This document shows, piece after piece, positions 43,147 through 50,886 of a stretch of DNA of 64,000 nt. Source of the stretch: Allobaculum mucilyticum. GTDB taxonomy: Bacteria > Bacillota_I > Bacilli_A > Erysipelotrichales > Erysipelotrichaceae. The translations under genes and the position numbers were made by a program. Where the stretch lies: assembly GCF_022701195.1 (NCBI RefSeq), contig NZ_CP078089.1, positions 620,001-684,000 on the forward strand. The letters are read 5' to 3'. Numbering within the stretch: position 1 is the stretch's first letter; every line of letters begins with the position of its first letter. Under the pieces are notes generated by a model that saw only the letters and a program-made list of their open reading frames with translations, did no database searches and had not been told where the DNA came from.

Positions 43147-44403
43147 TTATTCCGACTCTTCCGAAGCAGGAACAACAGCGGAGTACGGGAGCTTTTTACC
43201 ATCACGAATGACAAACACATCCTGGTTAGAACCCGTGTACTCGATGTATCGCTTGACGGCTACATCGACAAACTTCGGTTCCAGCTCGATGCCGTAGCAG
43301 ATGCGATTGATCTGTTCACAGGCCATCAGGGTGGAAGCAGAACCCAGGAAGCAATCCAGCACCAGTCCGTTGGTCGCAGTGGATTGCTCGATCAGATAAG
43401 CAATCAGCGGGATTGGCTTGGAAGATGGATGGCCGTGTCCGTCTTTCTTGGAGTCCTTGATTCCGTCGAACTCAAACACAGCGGTCTGCTTTTGGTCGCC
43501 ATACCATTTGTGCTTTCCATCCTTCCGCCAACCAAAGATGATCGGCTCCATGTTGAACTTCCAGTCGGTTCGCATGAATGGAGCACGAGGTTTCTTCCAG
43601 ACAAGGCCAGCACCAACTTTGAAACCAGCGTCTTCAAAGGCGTCGTAGAAGATTCTGGATTTCATGGTGGCGTAGAACTCGTAGATGGAAGCGTCCATGG
43701 CCATGGCGGTTTTCAGGTTGGTGAAAACCTTCATCAAAAACTCATAGGCTTCTTTGTCGTTGAGGTTGTCGTTTTTGATCTTTCCGGACGTGCTGTTCAG
43801 ATCGACGAAATAGGGGGCATCGGTGCACACCAGATTGACCTTGGTGTCCTGGAGCAGTCGTTCAAAGACCGTTGGGTCCGTTGAATCCCCACAGATGACT
43901 CGGTGTTTTCCGATCTGCCAAAGATCACCAGGCATAGAAAAAGCAGGCTTATCCAACTCAGCCTGCACGTCAAAATCATCTTCTTTAGCTTCATCGTTTC
44001 CTCCTAAAAGGTCATCAATCTCATCCGGGTCAAAGCCGGTCAGAGAAACATCGAAATCCGCTGCCTGCAGATCGGTGATCAGCAGAGCCAGCTTGTCTTT
44101 GTCCCATTCACCGTTCACTTTGTTCATGGCAATGTTGAGCGCCTTTTCTGCTTCTACATCAAGGTCAACGAGTACACATTCTGCTTCTTTAATTCCGATT
44201 TCTTTAAGAACATTCAACCGCTGATGTCCCGAAATAACTGTATTTCCAGTTCTGGCGTTCACTACGATCAATTCCACATAGCCAAAGTTTAGGATGGAAT
44301 TCTTTAACTTCTCAAACTCTGGATCTCCTGGTTTGAGAGTTATACGAGGGTTATAAATTGCAGGGTTGAGATCCGTCAGCTGCAGAGTTTTTATGTTTAA
44401 CAT
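43147..44403 (-). CDS. ParB-N domain/DNA N6- or N4-methyltransferase fusion
   Basis: 418 residues. The ParB-like domain (1-110) has YNPRITLKPGDPEFEKLKNS and NTVISGHQRLNVLKE. The beta-class methyltransferase has motif IV in VNLVCTDAPYFVDL and motif I in LVLDCFLGSASTLMACEQ. Motif IV reads DAPY instead of DPPY, which may alter activity. It probably modifies phage DNA against host restriction. The first 53 bases overlap the HNH gene and no good ribosome site is visible, as if the HNH gene had displaced it. Confidence 0.9.
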   Translation of the reverse strand: MLNIKTLQLTDLNPAIYNPRITLKPGDPEFEKLKNSILNFGYVELIVVNARTGNTVISGHQRLNVLKEIGIKEAECVLVDLDVEAEKALNIAMNKVNGEWDKDKLALLITDLQAADFDVSLTGFDPDEIDDLLGGNDEAKEDDFDVQAELDKPAFSMPGDLWQIGKHRVICGDSTDPTVFERLLQDTKVNLVCTDAPYFVDLNSTSGKIKNDNLNDKEAYEFLMKVFTNLKTAMAMDASIYEFYATMKSRIFYDAFEDAGFKVGAGLVWKKPRAPFMRTDWKFNMEPIIFGWRKDGKHKWYGDQKQTAVFEFDGIKDSKKDGHGHPSSKPIPLIAYLIEQSTATNGLVLDCFLGSASTLMACEQINRICYGIELEPKFVDVAVKRYIEYTGSNQDVFVIRDGKKLPYSAVVPASEESE

Positions 44404-45010
44404 ATGGCGTATTGCTTAACCTTCCTTTCACGATTCTGCGAATCAATTCCCAATCTTCCAAAAGATTAAAGAGTTCATACTGAGCACTTTCGACTATTCG
44501 ATGGCAACGCGAACAAAGAACTACAAGATTCGATCGATCTCTGCTTCCTCCTTTTTTGGCAGGAATAATGTGATGAACGTGTAAATAATCTGTAGAGCCA
44601 CACCTCGAGCAAACCGCACCATCACGTAATTCTTCGCTCAATTTATGCCACTCTGTGTCGTAAGTTCCGTAGGTTCTTTTAGAAGCTCCATTATTTCGCA
44701 AAACTTTAATTAATCGTTCCTTCTTGTCATCCGTATAACTCTCCCAGTGTTCACGCGTAGCTAAACCGATTTTCTTCTTTGTTTCAGGGGAGTGATAATC
44801 TTCTTTGAGAATCTGTTTTCTTCTCTTCAAACCAGCTGAAACCTTCTTGCGGAATTCAGGATCTTTGTTTTTCTCAACGATATCCTGTCTCGTTTTTTGC
44901 CATACGTTCTGACAAGCTCTGCTGCAGAAGAAATGTTTAGGGATACTATTTTGTGAATAAGAACGACGAACAGCTTTGCCACAGGTTTCACAATTGAATT
45001 CAATGATCAC
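44351..45010 (-). CDS. NUMOD3-HNH homing-type endonuclease
   Basis: 219 residues, GTG start after AAGGAGGTTTTTGA. N-terminal zinc site (CETCGKAVRR, FFCSRACQNVW), then NUMOD3-like DNA-binding units (KDPEFRKKVSAGLKRRKQIL, SPETKKKIGLATREHWE), then HNH (VCSRCGSTDYLHVHHIIPAK, NLVVLCSRCHRIVE). It lies between terS and the methyltransferase gene and overruns the latter by 53 bases. This is typical of a free-standing mobile endonuclease that invaded a phage genome. Confidence 0.88.
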   Translation of the reverse strand: MIIEFNCETCGKAVRRSYSQNSIPKHFFCSRACQNVWQKTRQDIVEKNKDPEFRKKVSAGLKRRKQILKEDYHSPETKKKIGLATREHWESYTDDKKERLIKVLRNNGASKRTYGTYDTEWHKLSEELRDGAVCSRCGSTDYLHVHHIIPAKKGGSRDRSNLVVLCSRCHRIVESAQYELFNLLEDWELIRRIVKGRLSNTPYVKHKNSAADGSQPCNL

Positions 45011-45022
45011 TCAAAAACCTCC

Positions 45023-45553
45023 TTAACCTTTCTTCCTGAGCAGTAGCTCCATCACGTTATCCTGCGGTGTGTTTCCGCTCCAGGACTCGGTGCAGTTTTC
45101 CTTTACCACCTGGAAGATCTGATACCAGATCTGGTTGGCCTGCTTCATGTAGTTCTGGCTCATCGCCACATAGGGAGACTGCATTGGATTTCCACTTGTA
45201 GGGTGTTTAGCCAGAAATCCGTAGTCAGAAATAGCGGTCTCGCACTGAATATATCGAGCAACGGACATTGCGTACTGCTCGATCAGATTTTGAGAGACCA
45301 GCTTTTCGCACCCTCTGGCAGCCAGCCACTTCCATGTATCCTCAAACACATCGGCTGCGGACAGGTCAATGCCGCATTTCTGATTGGCTTTCAGGTATTC
45401 CTTGACCGGAGGACAATCCGTCCCAATCAGGTCTACCGGTTCTGGTAAGATCAAAGAAATGGCCTCTCCAGCATCCATTTTTTCAATTGCGGACTTCTTT
45501 TTTCGACCTGCTCCAGGTCTTGCTCCGCCTCGTCTAGTACCGTCTTTTGCCAT
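45023..45553 (-). CDS. terS: Terminase small subunit, P27 family
   Basis: 176 residues; the start MAKDGTRRGGARPGAGRKKK follows GAAAGGAGGTCCGAA. The basic RRGGARPGAGRKK head is common in P27 proteins. Later PVKEYLKANQKCGIDLSAAD, LIEQYAMSVARYIQCETAI and LLLRKKG fit the family. It recognises the packaging site and loads TerL. It lies just downstream of the candidate cos region, separated from it by the IS4 insertion. Confidence 0.85.
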   Translation of the reverse strand: MAKDGTRRGGARPGAGRKKKSAIEKMDAGEAISLILPEPVDLIGTDCPPVKEYLKANQKCGIDLSAADVFEDTWKWLAARGCEKLVSQNLIEQYAMSVARYIQCETAISDYGFLAKHPTSGNPMQSPYVAMSQNYMKQANQIWYQIFQVVKENCTESWSGNTPQDNVMELLLRKKG

Positions 45554-45576
45554 TTCGGACCTCCTTTCAAAGCTCC

Positions 45577-45744
45577 TTAAACTGTTTTGGTGAATATGAA
45601 GAGGTACGTCGACATATCTGGGAAATGCTGAATAGACTTCAAATCCCATCCCTTTTTTGCATATTTGTTAACAAAACTCTCCATTTCAGTAAGTGATGAG
45701 ACAAGATTGCCTGACCTCATGATTTCAAATTTGTATTGCTTCAT
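45577..45744 (-). CDS. Small DUF4177-like protein upstream of terS
   Basis: 55 residues, MKQYKFEIMRSGNLVSSLTE, then FVNKYAKKGWDLKSIQHFPD and YLFIFTKTV. EMESFVNKYAKKGWDLKSI resembles DUF4177. A perfect ribosome site (AAAAGGAGGGTGAGAA) precedes ATG 45744. The IS4 target duplication CCAAAAGGA forms part of this site, so the insertion left it intact but cut the gene off from upstream transcription. Confidence 0.7.
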   Translation of the reverse strand: MKQYKFEIMRSGNLVSSLTEMESFVNKYAKKGWDLKSIQHFPDMSTYLFIFTKTV

Positions 45745-45787
45745 TTCTCACCCTCCTTTTGGCAATGTCATTAAGTTAAGATTTCTC

Positions 45788-45825
45788 AGACCACATCAGC
45801 GTTAAGCAGTGATGTGGTCTTTTTT
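45788..45825 (+). terminator. Terminator at the left end of IS4
   Basis: AGACCACATCA pairs perfectly with TGATGTGGTCT, followed by TTTTTCT. It shields the transposase from rightward read-through of outside promoters, a common IS control device. Confidence 0.85.
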
Positions 45826-45951
45826 CTACTCTTCAAGTCAAATCTCGAATGATTCGAGTTTTTTCACTTTTTTCTAAAAATCTATTGACAAATTTCTGCC
45901 GCCGCGCGGCTGCTTCGCAGCCGATGGGGAGAACTTAAAGGAGTTTTCCCT

Positions 45952-47262
45952 ATGACTGCTATCGCCAAAGAATGTTCTTTCTTCAGAAACACCTTCCTCA
46001 ATATCATCAGCTCAGAAACGGCGAACCCTGCCAATTTTACTTCTCAGTCCGCCTTCACCCGTAAGCGGCAGATTGACCTGCATGAGCTTGTCCTTCTTCC
46101 GTTTCAGCTGACAGAGGAATCCCTCGCTGCTTCCTTTCCCTGGATCCTGTTTAAGGGCGGATCATCTGTTTCAGCCTCTGCTGTGTCTCAGGCCCGTTCC
46201 AAAATCAACTCTTCACTTTATAAAAACGTCTTCAATCGGTTTAACAAGGCAACTTCCAGCTCTGATGTTAAAACCTTCAAGGGTTATCGCCTCCTCGCTG
46301 TAGATGGAAGCGAGATTCAAGTTCTTCCTGAACAGGACAATGACATCACCTATGGCGCTTCTAAAAAAGGCAAGAAGAGGCACTTTGTTCATTTGAATGC
46401 CGAATTCGACGCCCTCAACTCCGTCTTTACTGACGCGCTGCTTCAACCCGGCTCTGAGAAGAATGAAGATTCAGCTCTTCTTGAACTCGCTCAGCGTTCT
46501 TCATTTCAGAAAGCCATCTTCATCGCTGATCGGGGATACGAAGCTCTTATGTCTTTCTATCGCCTGCAGAAGGAACATGTCCCTTTTGTCATACGTATCA
46601 AAGACGAGACATCATCTACAAGCATTCTCAAGTACTATAAGACTCCCGAGTCAGAAGAGTATGACATTCCTTTCAATGTGATTCTGACCAGTAAAAACAA
46701 CAGGCATGTCAAAGACCATTGGGATGTCTATAAGTACATCTCTTCGTACAGGAAGCAGCCTGAATTTGACGGTCAAACGACTGAACTCCCTTTAAATATC
46801 AGGGTTGTGAGGTTCAAAGCTGCCTGCGAAGGGAATGAATCATTCATTACCGTCTGCACCAATCTGTCGGAAGCTGAGTTTGGGACCGAGGACATCAAGC
46901 AGATCTACCGTCTGCGCTGGCAGGTTGAAGTCGGCTTCAGGGGACTGAAACGAAACACCGATCTTGAATGGACTCATTCAAGGAAGCTTGATCTGGTCCA
47001 GGCAGAGATCTATGCCAAAATGACTCTCTACAATCTTTGTTCCCGTTTGCGCAACAAGGTAGAAAGATCTCGTCAGCACCAGAAGCGCATCGCTCAGGCC
47101 AAAAAGCACAAGCAGAAGGCAGATTTCGGATTCATCATCAAAACGATTCAACAGTGGCTGTTCAAAAAAGCCAGAATCAGCTTGAGTACACTGGAAGATC
47201 TTCTTCTGGCCAGGATATCTCCGATCAGAGAAGGAAGAGCTGATACCAGAAAGAAGAAGTGA
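45952..47262 (+). CDS. IS4-family transposase (intact)
   Basis: 436 residues after AAAGGAGTTTTCCCT. The DDE catalytic residues lie in LLAVDGSEIQVL, AIFIADRGYEAL and the YREK signature (IYRLRWQVEVGFRGLKRN, Y-x2-R-x3-E-x6-K). The beta-strand insertion between the second D and E, typical of IS4 proteins, is present. The gene begins just after a GC-rich hairpin (GCGGCTGCTTCGCAGCCG), which may limit translation. Confidence 0.95.
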   Translation: MTAIAKECSFFRNTFLNIISSETANPANFTSQSAFTRKRQIDLHELVLLPFQLTEESLAASFPWILFKGGSSVSASAVSQARSKINSSLYKNVFNRFNKATSSSDVKTFKGYRLLAVDGSEIQVLPEQDNDITYGASKKGKKRHFVHLNAEFDALNSVFTDALLQPGSEKNEDSALLELAQRSSFQKAIFIADRGYEALMSFYRLQKEHVPFVIRIKDETSSTSILKYYKTPESEEYDIPFNVILTSKNNRHVKDHWDVYKYISSYRKQPEFDGQTTELPLNIRVVRFKAACEGNESFITVCTNLSEAEFGTEDIKQIYRLRWQVEVGFRGLKRNTDLEWTHSRKLDLVQAEIYAKMTLYNLCSRLRNKVERSRQHQKRIAQAKKHKQKADFGFIIKTIQQWLFKKARISLSTLEDLLLARISPIREGRADTRKKK

Positions 47263-47288
47263 CAGATTTGAAAACCGAAAAGTCATCA

Positions 47289-47328
47289 GGATGATTTTTT
47301 CAACAGGTAGAAAATCATCCTTTTCGTC
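47289..47328 (+). terminator. Terminator after the IS4 transposase
   Basis: GGATGATTTT (47289) pairs with AAAATCATCC (ending 47320), followed by TTTTCG. It ends transposase transcription inside the element. Confidence 0.7.
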
Positions 47329-47421
47329 ATGCCTGAGACGCAAAATATAAGAAATGACAACGCTCATGAACAGGGTATACGATTTTTATCCCTCCTTAAC
47401 TTAATGACATTGTCCTTTTGG

Positions 47422-47578
47422 ATTAAAAAATTTTTTTCTTTCGATTTTTTTGCTTCGGCCTATTTACCCGTTTGAAATCGAATTTTCGTGCGTTAAAGGC
47501 CGCCCCCGTTATTTGTCAAGCAGCAGGCTTGAGATTTAGACCGCCCCTGGGCAAAAAATGGTGAAAATCATACATTTT
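47422..47578. other. Non-coding GC-block region between HNH and terS, candidate cos/packaging site
   Basis: No gene of useful length is present; a 19-codon frame (MYDFHHFLPRGG) follows a GGAGGTAAAAA site after the HNH stop. Two similar GC-rich blocks, GGCCGCCCCCG near 47500 and GACCGCCCCTG near 47541, stand out of T-rich sequence. In related siphoviruses the cohesive-end site lies between the HNH and terS genes and is GC-rich. IS4 now separates this block from terS. Confidence 0.4.
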
Positions 47579-47932
47579 TTACCTCCAATGTCCTTTTTCT
47601 TTTGCATGAATCCTGGAATGGCAGCTTTTGCACAGGCTCATGAGGTTGTTTTCGTCATGGGTTCCACCTTGTGAGAGCGGAACAATGTGATGAACCTGCT
47701 CCATGGGCACGGCTTTGCCATCAGCCAGACACATCTCACAGAGCGGATGCTTCGCTTTGTATTTCTTACGAGCAACCTGCCAGGCTTTTCCATAACGTGA
47801 GCTCGTCTGTGGATCACGTCTGTACTTTTCGTAGCGTCTGTTGGCTGCTTTGGTGTGTTCAGGGCAATAGGCTTTGTCGGTGAGGTTTGGACAGCCAGGC
47901 CAGCCGCATGGGCGTTTAGGCTTCAAGGGCAT
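47579..47932 (-). CDS. Phage HNH endonuclease, intact copy
   Basis: 117 residues from MPLKPKRPCGWPGCPNLTDK. Cysteine clusters and the HNH core (VHHIVPLSQGGTHDENNLMS, LCKSCHSRIHAKEKGHWR) are complete. HNH proteins next to terminase genes act with TerL at the cos site in several siphoviruses, so a packaging role is likely. Compared with copy A the native C-terminus AKEKGHWR is preserved. Confidence 0.9.
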   Translation of the reverse strand: MPLKPKRPCGWPGCPNLTDKAYCPEHTKAANRRYEKYRRDPQTSSRYGKAWQVARKKYKAKHPLCEMCLADGKAVPMEQVHHIVPLSQGGTHDENNLMSLCKSCHSRIHAKEKGHWR

Positions 47933-48218
47933 CGGCAAACTCCCAACGAAGACCACACGAACGGGAGATGATTCCAAGGCAGCAACGCTTGATCCCGTTA
48001 GGATTACCGCCACACTCTTTAGCTGCTTCGTAGTGGTCCTTGAAGATCTCTCCGGACTCCACGCACCTCACAGGCGTGGGTTCCTGCGATCGCTCTCTCA
48101 TGAGCTCTGTTGCGATCTCATAGGCAAGCTCGCCATCATCCACACGGCAGCGAACCTTCCCGCTGGGATAGAGAACCTCGTACTTGTCATCACGTTTTCT
48201 TACTTTGTAGCCCGCCAT
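47916..48218 (-). CDS. Small phage protein with NUMOD-like C-terminus, copy B
   Basis: 100 residues from MAGYKVRKRDDKYEVLYPSG, with GGAGGTGAAGTCC upstream. Nearly identical to copy A (1041-1343). The C-terminal VESGEIFKDHYEAAKECGGN and GIKRCCLG form the NUMOD-like helix-turn-helix. Overlaps the HNH gene by 17 bases. Confidence 0.72.
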   Translation of the reverse strand: MAGYKVRKRDDKYEVLYPSGKVRCRVDDGELAYEIATELMRERSQEPTPVRCVESGEIFKDHYEAAKECGGNPNGIKRCCLGIISRSCGLRWEFADALEA

Positions 48219-48287
48219 GGACTTCACCTCCAAAAGAAAACCCGCCACAAGGCGGGAGGGGCTTTCGCTCATTTTTAGGCGAAAGTT

Positions 48288-48503
48288 TTATGTTGACTGC
48301 ACATCGCGCAGGGATTTTAGTTCGAAGTATTTCTCAAGATACATGAGAGCTTTGGACAGGTCATCATCACCAGCTTTGCGATCGCAGCGATACAGATACT
48401 TAAATGCGTTCAGTTTGCAGAAGCTCATGGCTTCATGGATTCCATAAAGTTCGACCATCTTATCGAAGCAATCCCAGCCGTGATAATGTTCCTGTCCGTT
48501 CAT
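48288..48503 (-). CDS. DUF3310-family phage protein, copy B
   Basis: 71 residues, MNGQEHYHGWDCFDKMVELY, then FCKLNAFKYLYRCDRKAGDD and DLSKALMYLEKYFE. Start set by GTGGGGGC. Function unknown; first gene downstream of the candidate late promoter. Confidence 0.82.
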   Translation of the reverse strand: MNGQEHYHGWDCFDKMVELYGIHEAMSFCKLNAFKYLYRCDRKAGDDDLSKALMYLEKYFELKSLRDVQST

Positions 48504-48558
48504 ATAAGCCCCCACGAAAAAAGGCCACAGCCTCTATGGATGTGACCTCATTCTTTTT

Positions 48559-48600
48559 CACTATGCATACAATAGCACAAGGTTTTCGACATGCATAGTG
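48559..48600 (-). promoter_or_regulatory. Candidate late promoter with inverted repeat (copy B type)
   Basis: CACTATGCAT (48559-48568) and ATGCATAGTG (48591-48600) form a perfect 10-bp inverted repeat. Between them, on the minus strand, TGCTATTGT (48577-48569) is an extended -10 element. GTTCACCC and GTTCAC lie further upstream. It occupies the same position, just after the regulator gene, as the unrelated decamer repeats of copy A. A related palindrome GTTATGCATAAC occurs at 55377-55388. Confidence 0.6.
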
Positions 48601-48613
48601 AACGAAGGGTGAA

Positions 48614-49027
48614 CTATGGGTGTCCTCTTTCGAAGGATTCCAGCGCTCTCGAATGGAGCTTCTTGATCCAGCGTGGACTGTAGTTCATTCGTCTGGCGAT
48701 CTGATCAACGTTAAGAAAGCTGAGATACCGATAGCGTAGAACCTGCTGCTCCTTGAAATCGGAAAGCTGATCAATGGAGCGTCCCACATCAGACATCAGG
48801 ACAATCTGCTCTTTGCGATATTCGCGAATCTGATCTTCCAATTCGGCAATACGCAAAAGAGCGTATTCATGGGGCGAGCGGGTATTGGGGTTGGGGGAAT
48901 AATGCTCTTCAAACGTAACTGCTCGAACCCCTGTCAGTTCATGCCGCAGATCCTCCGCTTCTTTCTGACGATTTCGAATCGTTCTTTCCAGCGCCAGAGG
49001 CTGTTCAAGATATTCTTTAGCGTCCAT
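48614..49027 (-). CDS. Sigma-like phage late transcription regulator, allele B
   Basis: 137 residues after AAGGAGGTGAGCAA. The first seven residues (MDAKEYL) match allele A, and then the sequences are unrelated. A coiled-coil part (IAELEDQIREYRKEQIVLMS) is followed by a sigma region-4-like helix-turn-helix (VLRYRYLSFLNVDQIARRMN, then YSPRWIKKLHSRALESF). It probably activates the leftward late genes from the inverted-repeat promoter directly downstream. Confidence 0.72.
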   Translation of the reverse strand: MDAKEYLEQPLALERTIRNRQKEAEDLRHELTGVRAVTFEEHYSPNPNTRSPHEYALLRIAELEDQIREYRKEQIVLMSDVGRSIDQLSDFKEQQVLRYRYLSFLNVDQIARRMNYSPRWIKKLHSRALESFERGHP

Positions 49028-49031
49028 TTGC

Positions 49032-50360
49032 TCACCTCCTTAAATCGGCTTTTACAGCCTCGATTAATCTGTTTTGACTGGCGTCCTTCTTTTCCAAAGC
49101 CGCCAGAATGTCTTCGTCTATGGTGTCCTTACAGACCAGGTGGAAGATGCGCACGCTCTCTTTCTGACCTTGTCGATACAGCCTGGCGTTGGTCTGCTGG
49201 TAGAGCTCCAAAGACCACGTCAGAGAAAACCAGATCAGCATGCTGCCTCCATCCTGCAGATTGAGGCCATGGCCTGCCGCTGCAGGATGGAGGGTGGCAA
49301 CGGCAATCTTTCCAGCATTCCAATCACGAATGTCAGCGTCCGTCCTGATCTCACGAACGGCAAAGCGCTTCTTGATCCGCTCCAGGTCATGCTTGAACCA
49401 GTAAGCGATCAGGATCGGTGCGCCATTGGCTGACTCGATTAAATCCTCTAAGGCATCAAGCTTTCGATCATGAATGGCGATCCAGCTCTTGTCTTCCGTG
49501 TAGATCGCCCCAGAGGCCATCTGGCAGAGCTTTCCTGACAGAGAAGCGGCATTGGCTGCTGTAATCTCATCTCCATCGAGATCAAGCACCAGCGTGCGTT
49601 TAAGGGCCTTGTAGCGGTTCATCTCGGACTCGCTCATTTCTACTTCCTGTTTGATCATCACAAGCTCTGGCATGGCTAAATGGTCCATCGCCTTCATGGA
49701 AATCGTGATATCCGAGATTTTCCTGTAAATGGCTTCTTCCGCTCCAGGCTGTGGCTTGTAGGAGTAGACCACCATTCCGTTTCTTCGATCAGGTCGCAGG
49801 TAGGCTTCTCGGAAGCTGCCGATAAAGCGGCCTAAGCGTTCGCCCTGATCCAGCAAGCGAAACTCAGCCCACAAGTCCTGAAGACCATTGCTGCTTGGCG
49901 TTCCTGTCAGGCCAATCATCCGTTTGATGAATGGCCGCTTGCTCATCAGGGCTTTGTAGCGTTTAGCTTTGTGGTTTTTAAAGCTGGAGAGTTCATCAAC
50001 CACAACGGTGTCGAAGTCAAAGGGCTGCTGGCAAAGCCAGGGAACATTCTCCCGGTTGATGATGTAGATATCGGCCTGTCGCTTTAAGGCTTCAAGGCGC
50101 TGGGCCGGAGTGCCTTTGATCACGGAATATTCGAGTTCGTGCAGCTGCTCCCATTTCTCGATTTCCGCAGGCCAGGTAGACTGGGCTACCCGCAAGGGGG
50201 CGATCACAAGAATGCGATGCGCCTCGAAGGAATCGAAAAGAAGATCCTGCAGGGCAGTCAGGGTAATGATCGTTTTGCCAAGCCCCATGTCCAGCAGCAG
50301 GGCGCAGATGGGATGCTCCTCAATGAAGCGAACGGCATATTTCTGGTAGTCATGCAGCAT
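49032..50360 (-). CDS. SNF2-family DEAD-like helicase/ATPase
   Basis: 442 residues. Walker A is in LLLDMGLGKTIITL (26-30), motif II is VVDELSSFKNHKA (122-125), motif III GLTGTPSSNGLQDLW, motif V TLHPAAAGHGLNLQDGGSML and motif VI QQTNARLYRQGQKESV. These are the small SNF2 proteins of siphovirus replication modules, thought to act in replication fork or recombination processing with the neighbouring VRR-NUC. The start overlaps the VRR-NUC stop by 11 bases. Confidence 0.93.
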   Translation of the reverse strand: MLHDYQKYAVRFIEEHPICALLLDMGLGKTIITLTALQDLLFDSFEAHRILVIAPLRVAQSTWPAEIEKWEQLHELEYSVIKGTPAQRLEALKRQADIYIINRENVPWLCQQPFDFDTVVVDELSSFKNHKAKRYKALMSKRPFIKRMIGLTGTPSSNGLQDLWAEFRLLDQGERLGRFIGSFREAYLRPDRRNGMVVYSYKPQPGAEEAIYRKISDITISMKAMDHLAMPELVMIKQEVEMSESEMNRYKALKRTLVLDLDGDEITAANAASLSGKLCQMASGAIYTEDKSWIAIHDRKLDALEDLIESANGAPILIAYWFKHDLERIKKRFAVREIRTDADIRDWNAGKIAVATLHPAAAGHGLNLQDGGSMLIWFSLTWSLELYQQTNARLYRQGQKESVRIFHLVCKDTIDEDILAALEKKDASQNRLIEAVKADLRR

Positions 50361-50640
50361 GGCTTACCACATCAAGGATCGATTCGATCTGCCGTGCATC
50401 GTCCAGAACGAACACATGAAAGCCCAGCTGTTTGAGTCTGCGCATTTGTACCTGTTGAAGCGCTCTTGGCTTTTTACCAGGAGCCTTGACCTCCACAAAG
50501 GCCGCAATGCCTCCTGGCATCAGAAGCAATCGGTCCGGAAGTCCTGACGTTCCAGGAGAAGAGAGCTTGAGAGCCCAGCCTCCAAGGTCGGTCACATATT
50601 TTACGAGCTTTTGCTCGATTTGTTTTTCATGCATATCCAT
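50350..50640 (-). CDS. VRR-NUC domain nuclease
   Basis: 96 residues, complete for the stand-alone phage family. LKLSSPGTSGLPDRLLLMPG and AAFVEVKAPGKKPRALQQVQ supply the PD-ExK core (PD, EVK, Q). It is predicted to cut branched or single-stranded DNA during replication or recombination. It is coupled to the SNF2 gene by overlap. Confidence 0.92.
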   Translation of the reverse strand: MDMHEKQIEQKLVKYVTDLGGWALKLSSPGTSGLPDRLLLMPGGIAAFVEVKAPGKKPRALQQVQMRRLKQLGFHVFVLDDARQIESILDVVSHAA

Positions 50641-50886
50641 CTCCTTTGGCCACAGAGGGTGATTGGTGATGGTGATTTTTTCCGTTTTCTCCCTTTTATA
50701 TATATTTCTATATTTTTTCTTTCTATATATTCTTCTTCTATTATTCTTTTTTATATTATTTCTTCTTCTTCTTTTAAAAGAAGAAGAATCAAAGAATCAA
50801 TAATAAGAATAAGAGCTTTATATAAAGTAAAATAGAGGTGAAAGATGGGTTTCACCATGGATCATCCTGTGGCTGTGAATGATCAC
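50641..50886. other. AT-rich polypyrimidine region with long palindrome, candidate replication origin
   Basis: No gene. The plus strand has a nearly unbroken C/T-plus-TATA tract (about 50680-50775). A perfect 26-base palindrome of TTC/GAA repeats follows at 50763-50788, and the palindrome CTTTATATAAAG lies at 50816-50827. It sits between the primase-helicase and VRR-NUC genes. Such AT-rich, strand-asymmetric DNA next to a replicative helicase is a plausible origin, but no iterons are visible. Confidence 0.4.

Larger units (their letters stand above)
45763..47412 (+). mobile_element. Complete IS4-family insertion sequence with 9-bp target duplication
   Basis: 1650 bp with perfect 18-base ends (CAATGTCATTAAGTTAAG at 45763 and its complement ending 47412). 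The target TCCTTTTGG is duplicated at 45754-45762 and 47413-47421. One intact transposase gene is flanked by terminators. It is oriented against the phage late genes, between the HNH/cos region and terS. A second copy, reversed, starts the window. Confidence 0.96.
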
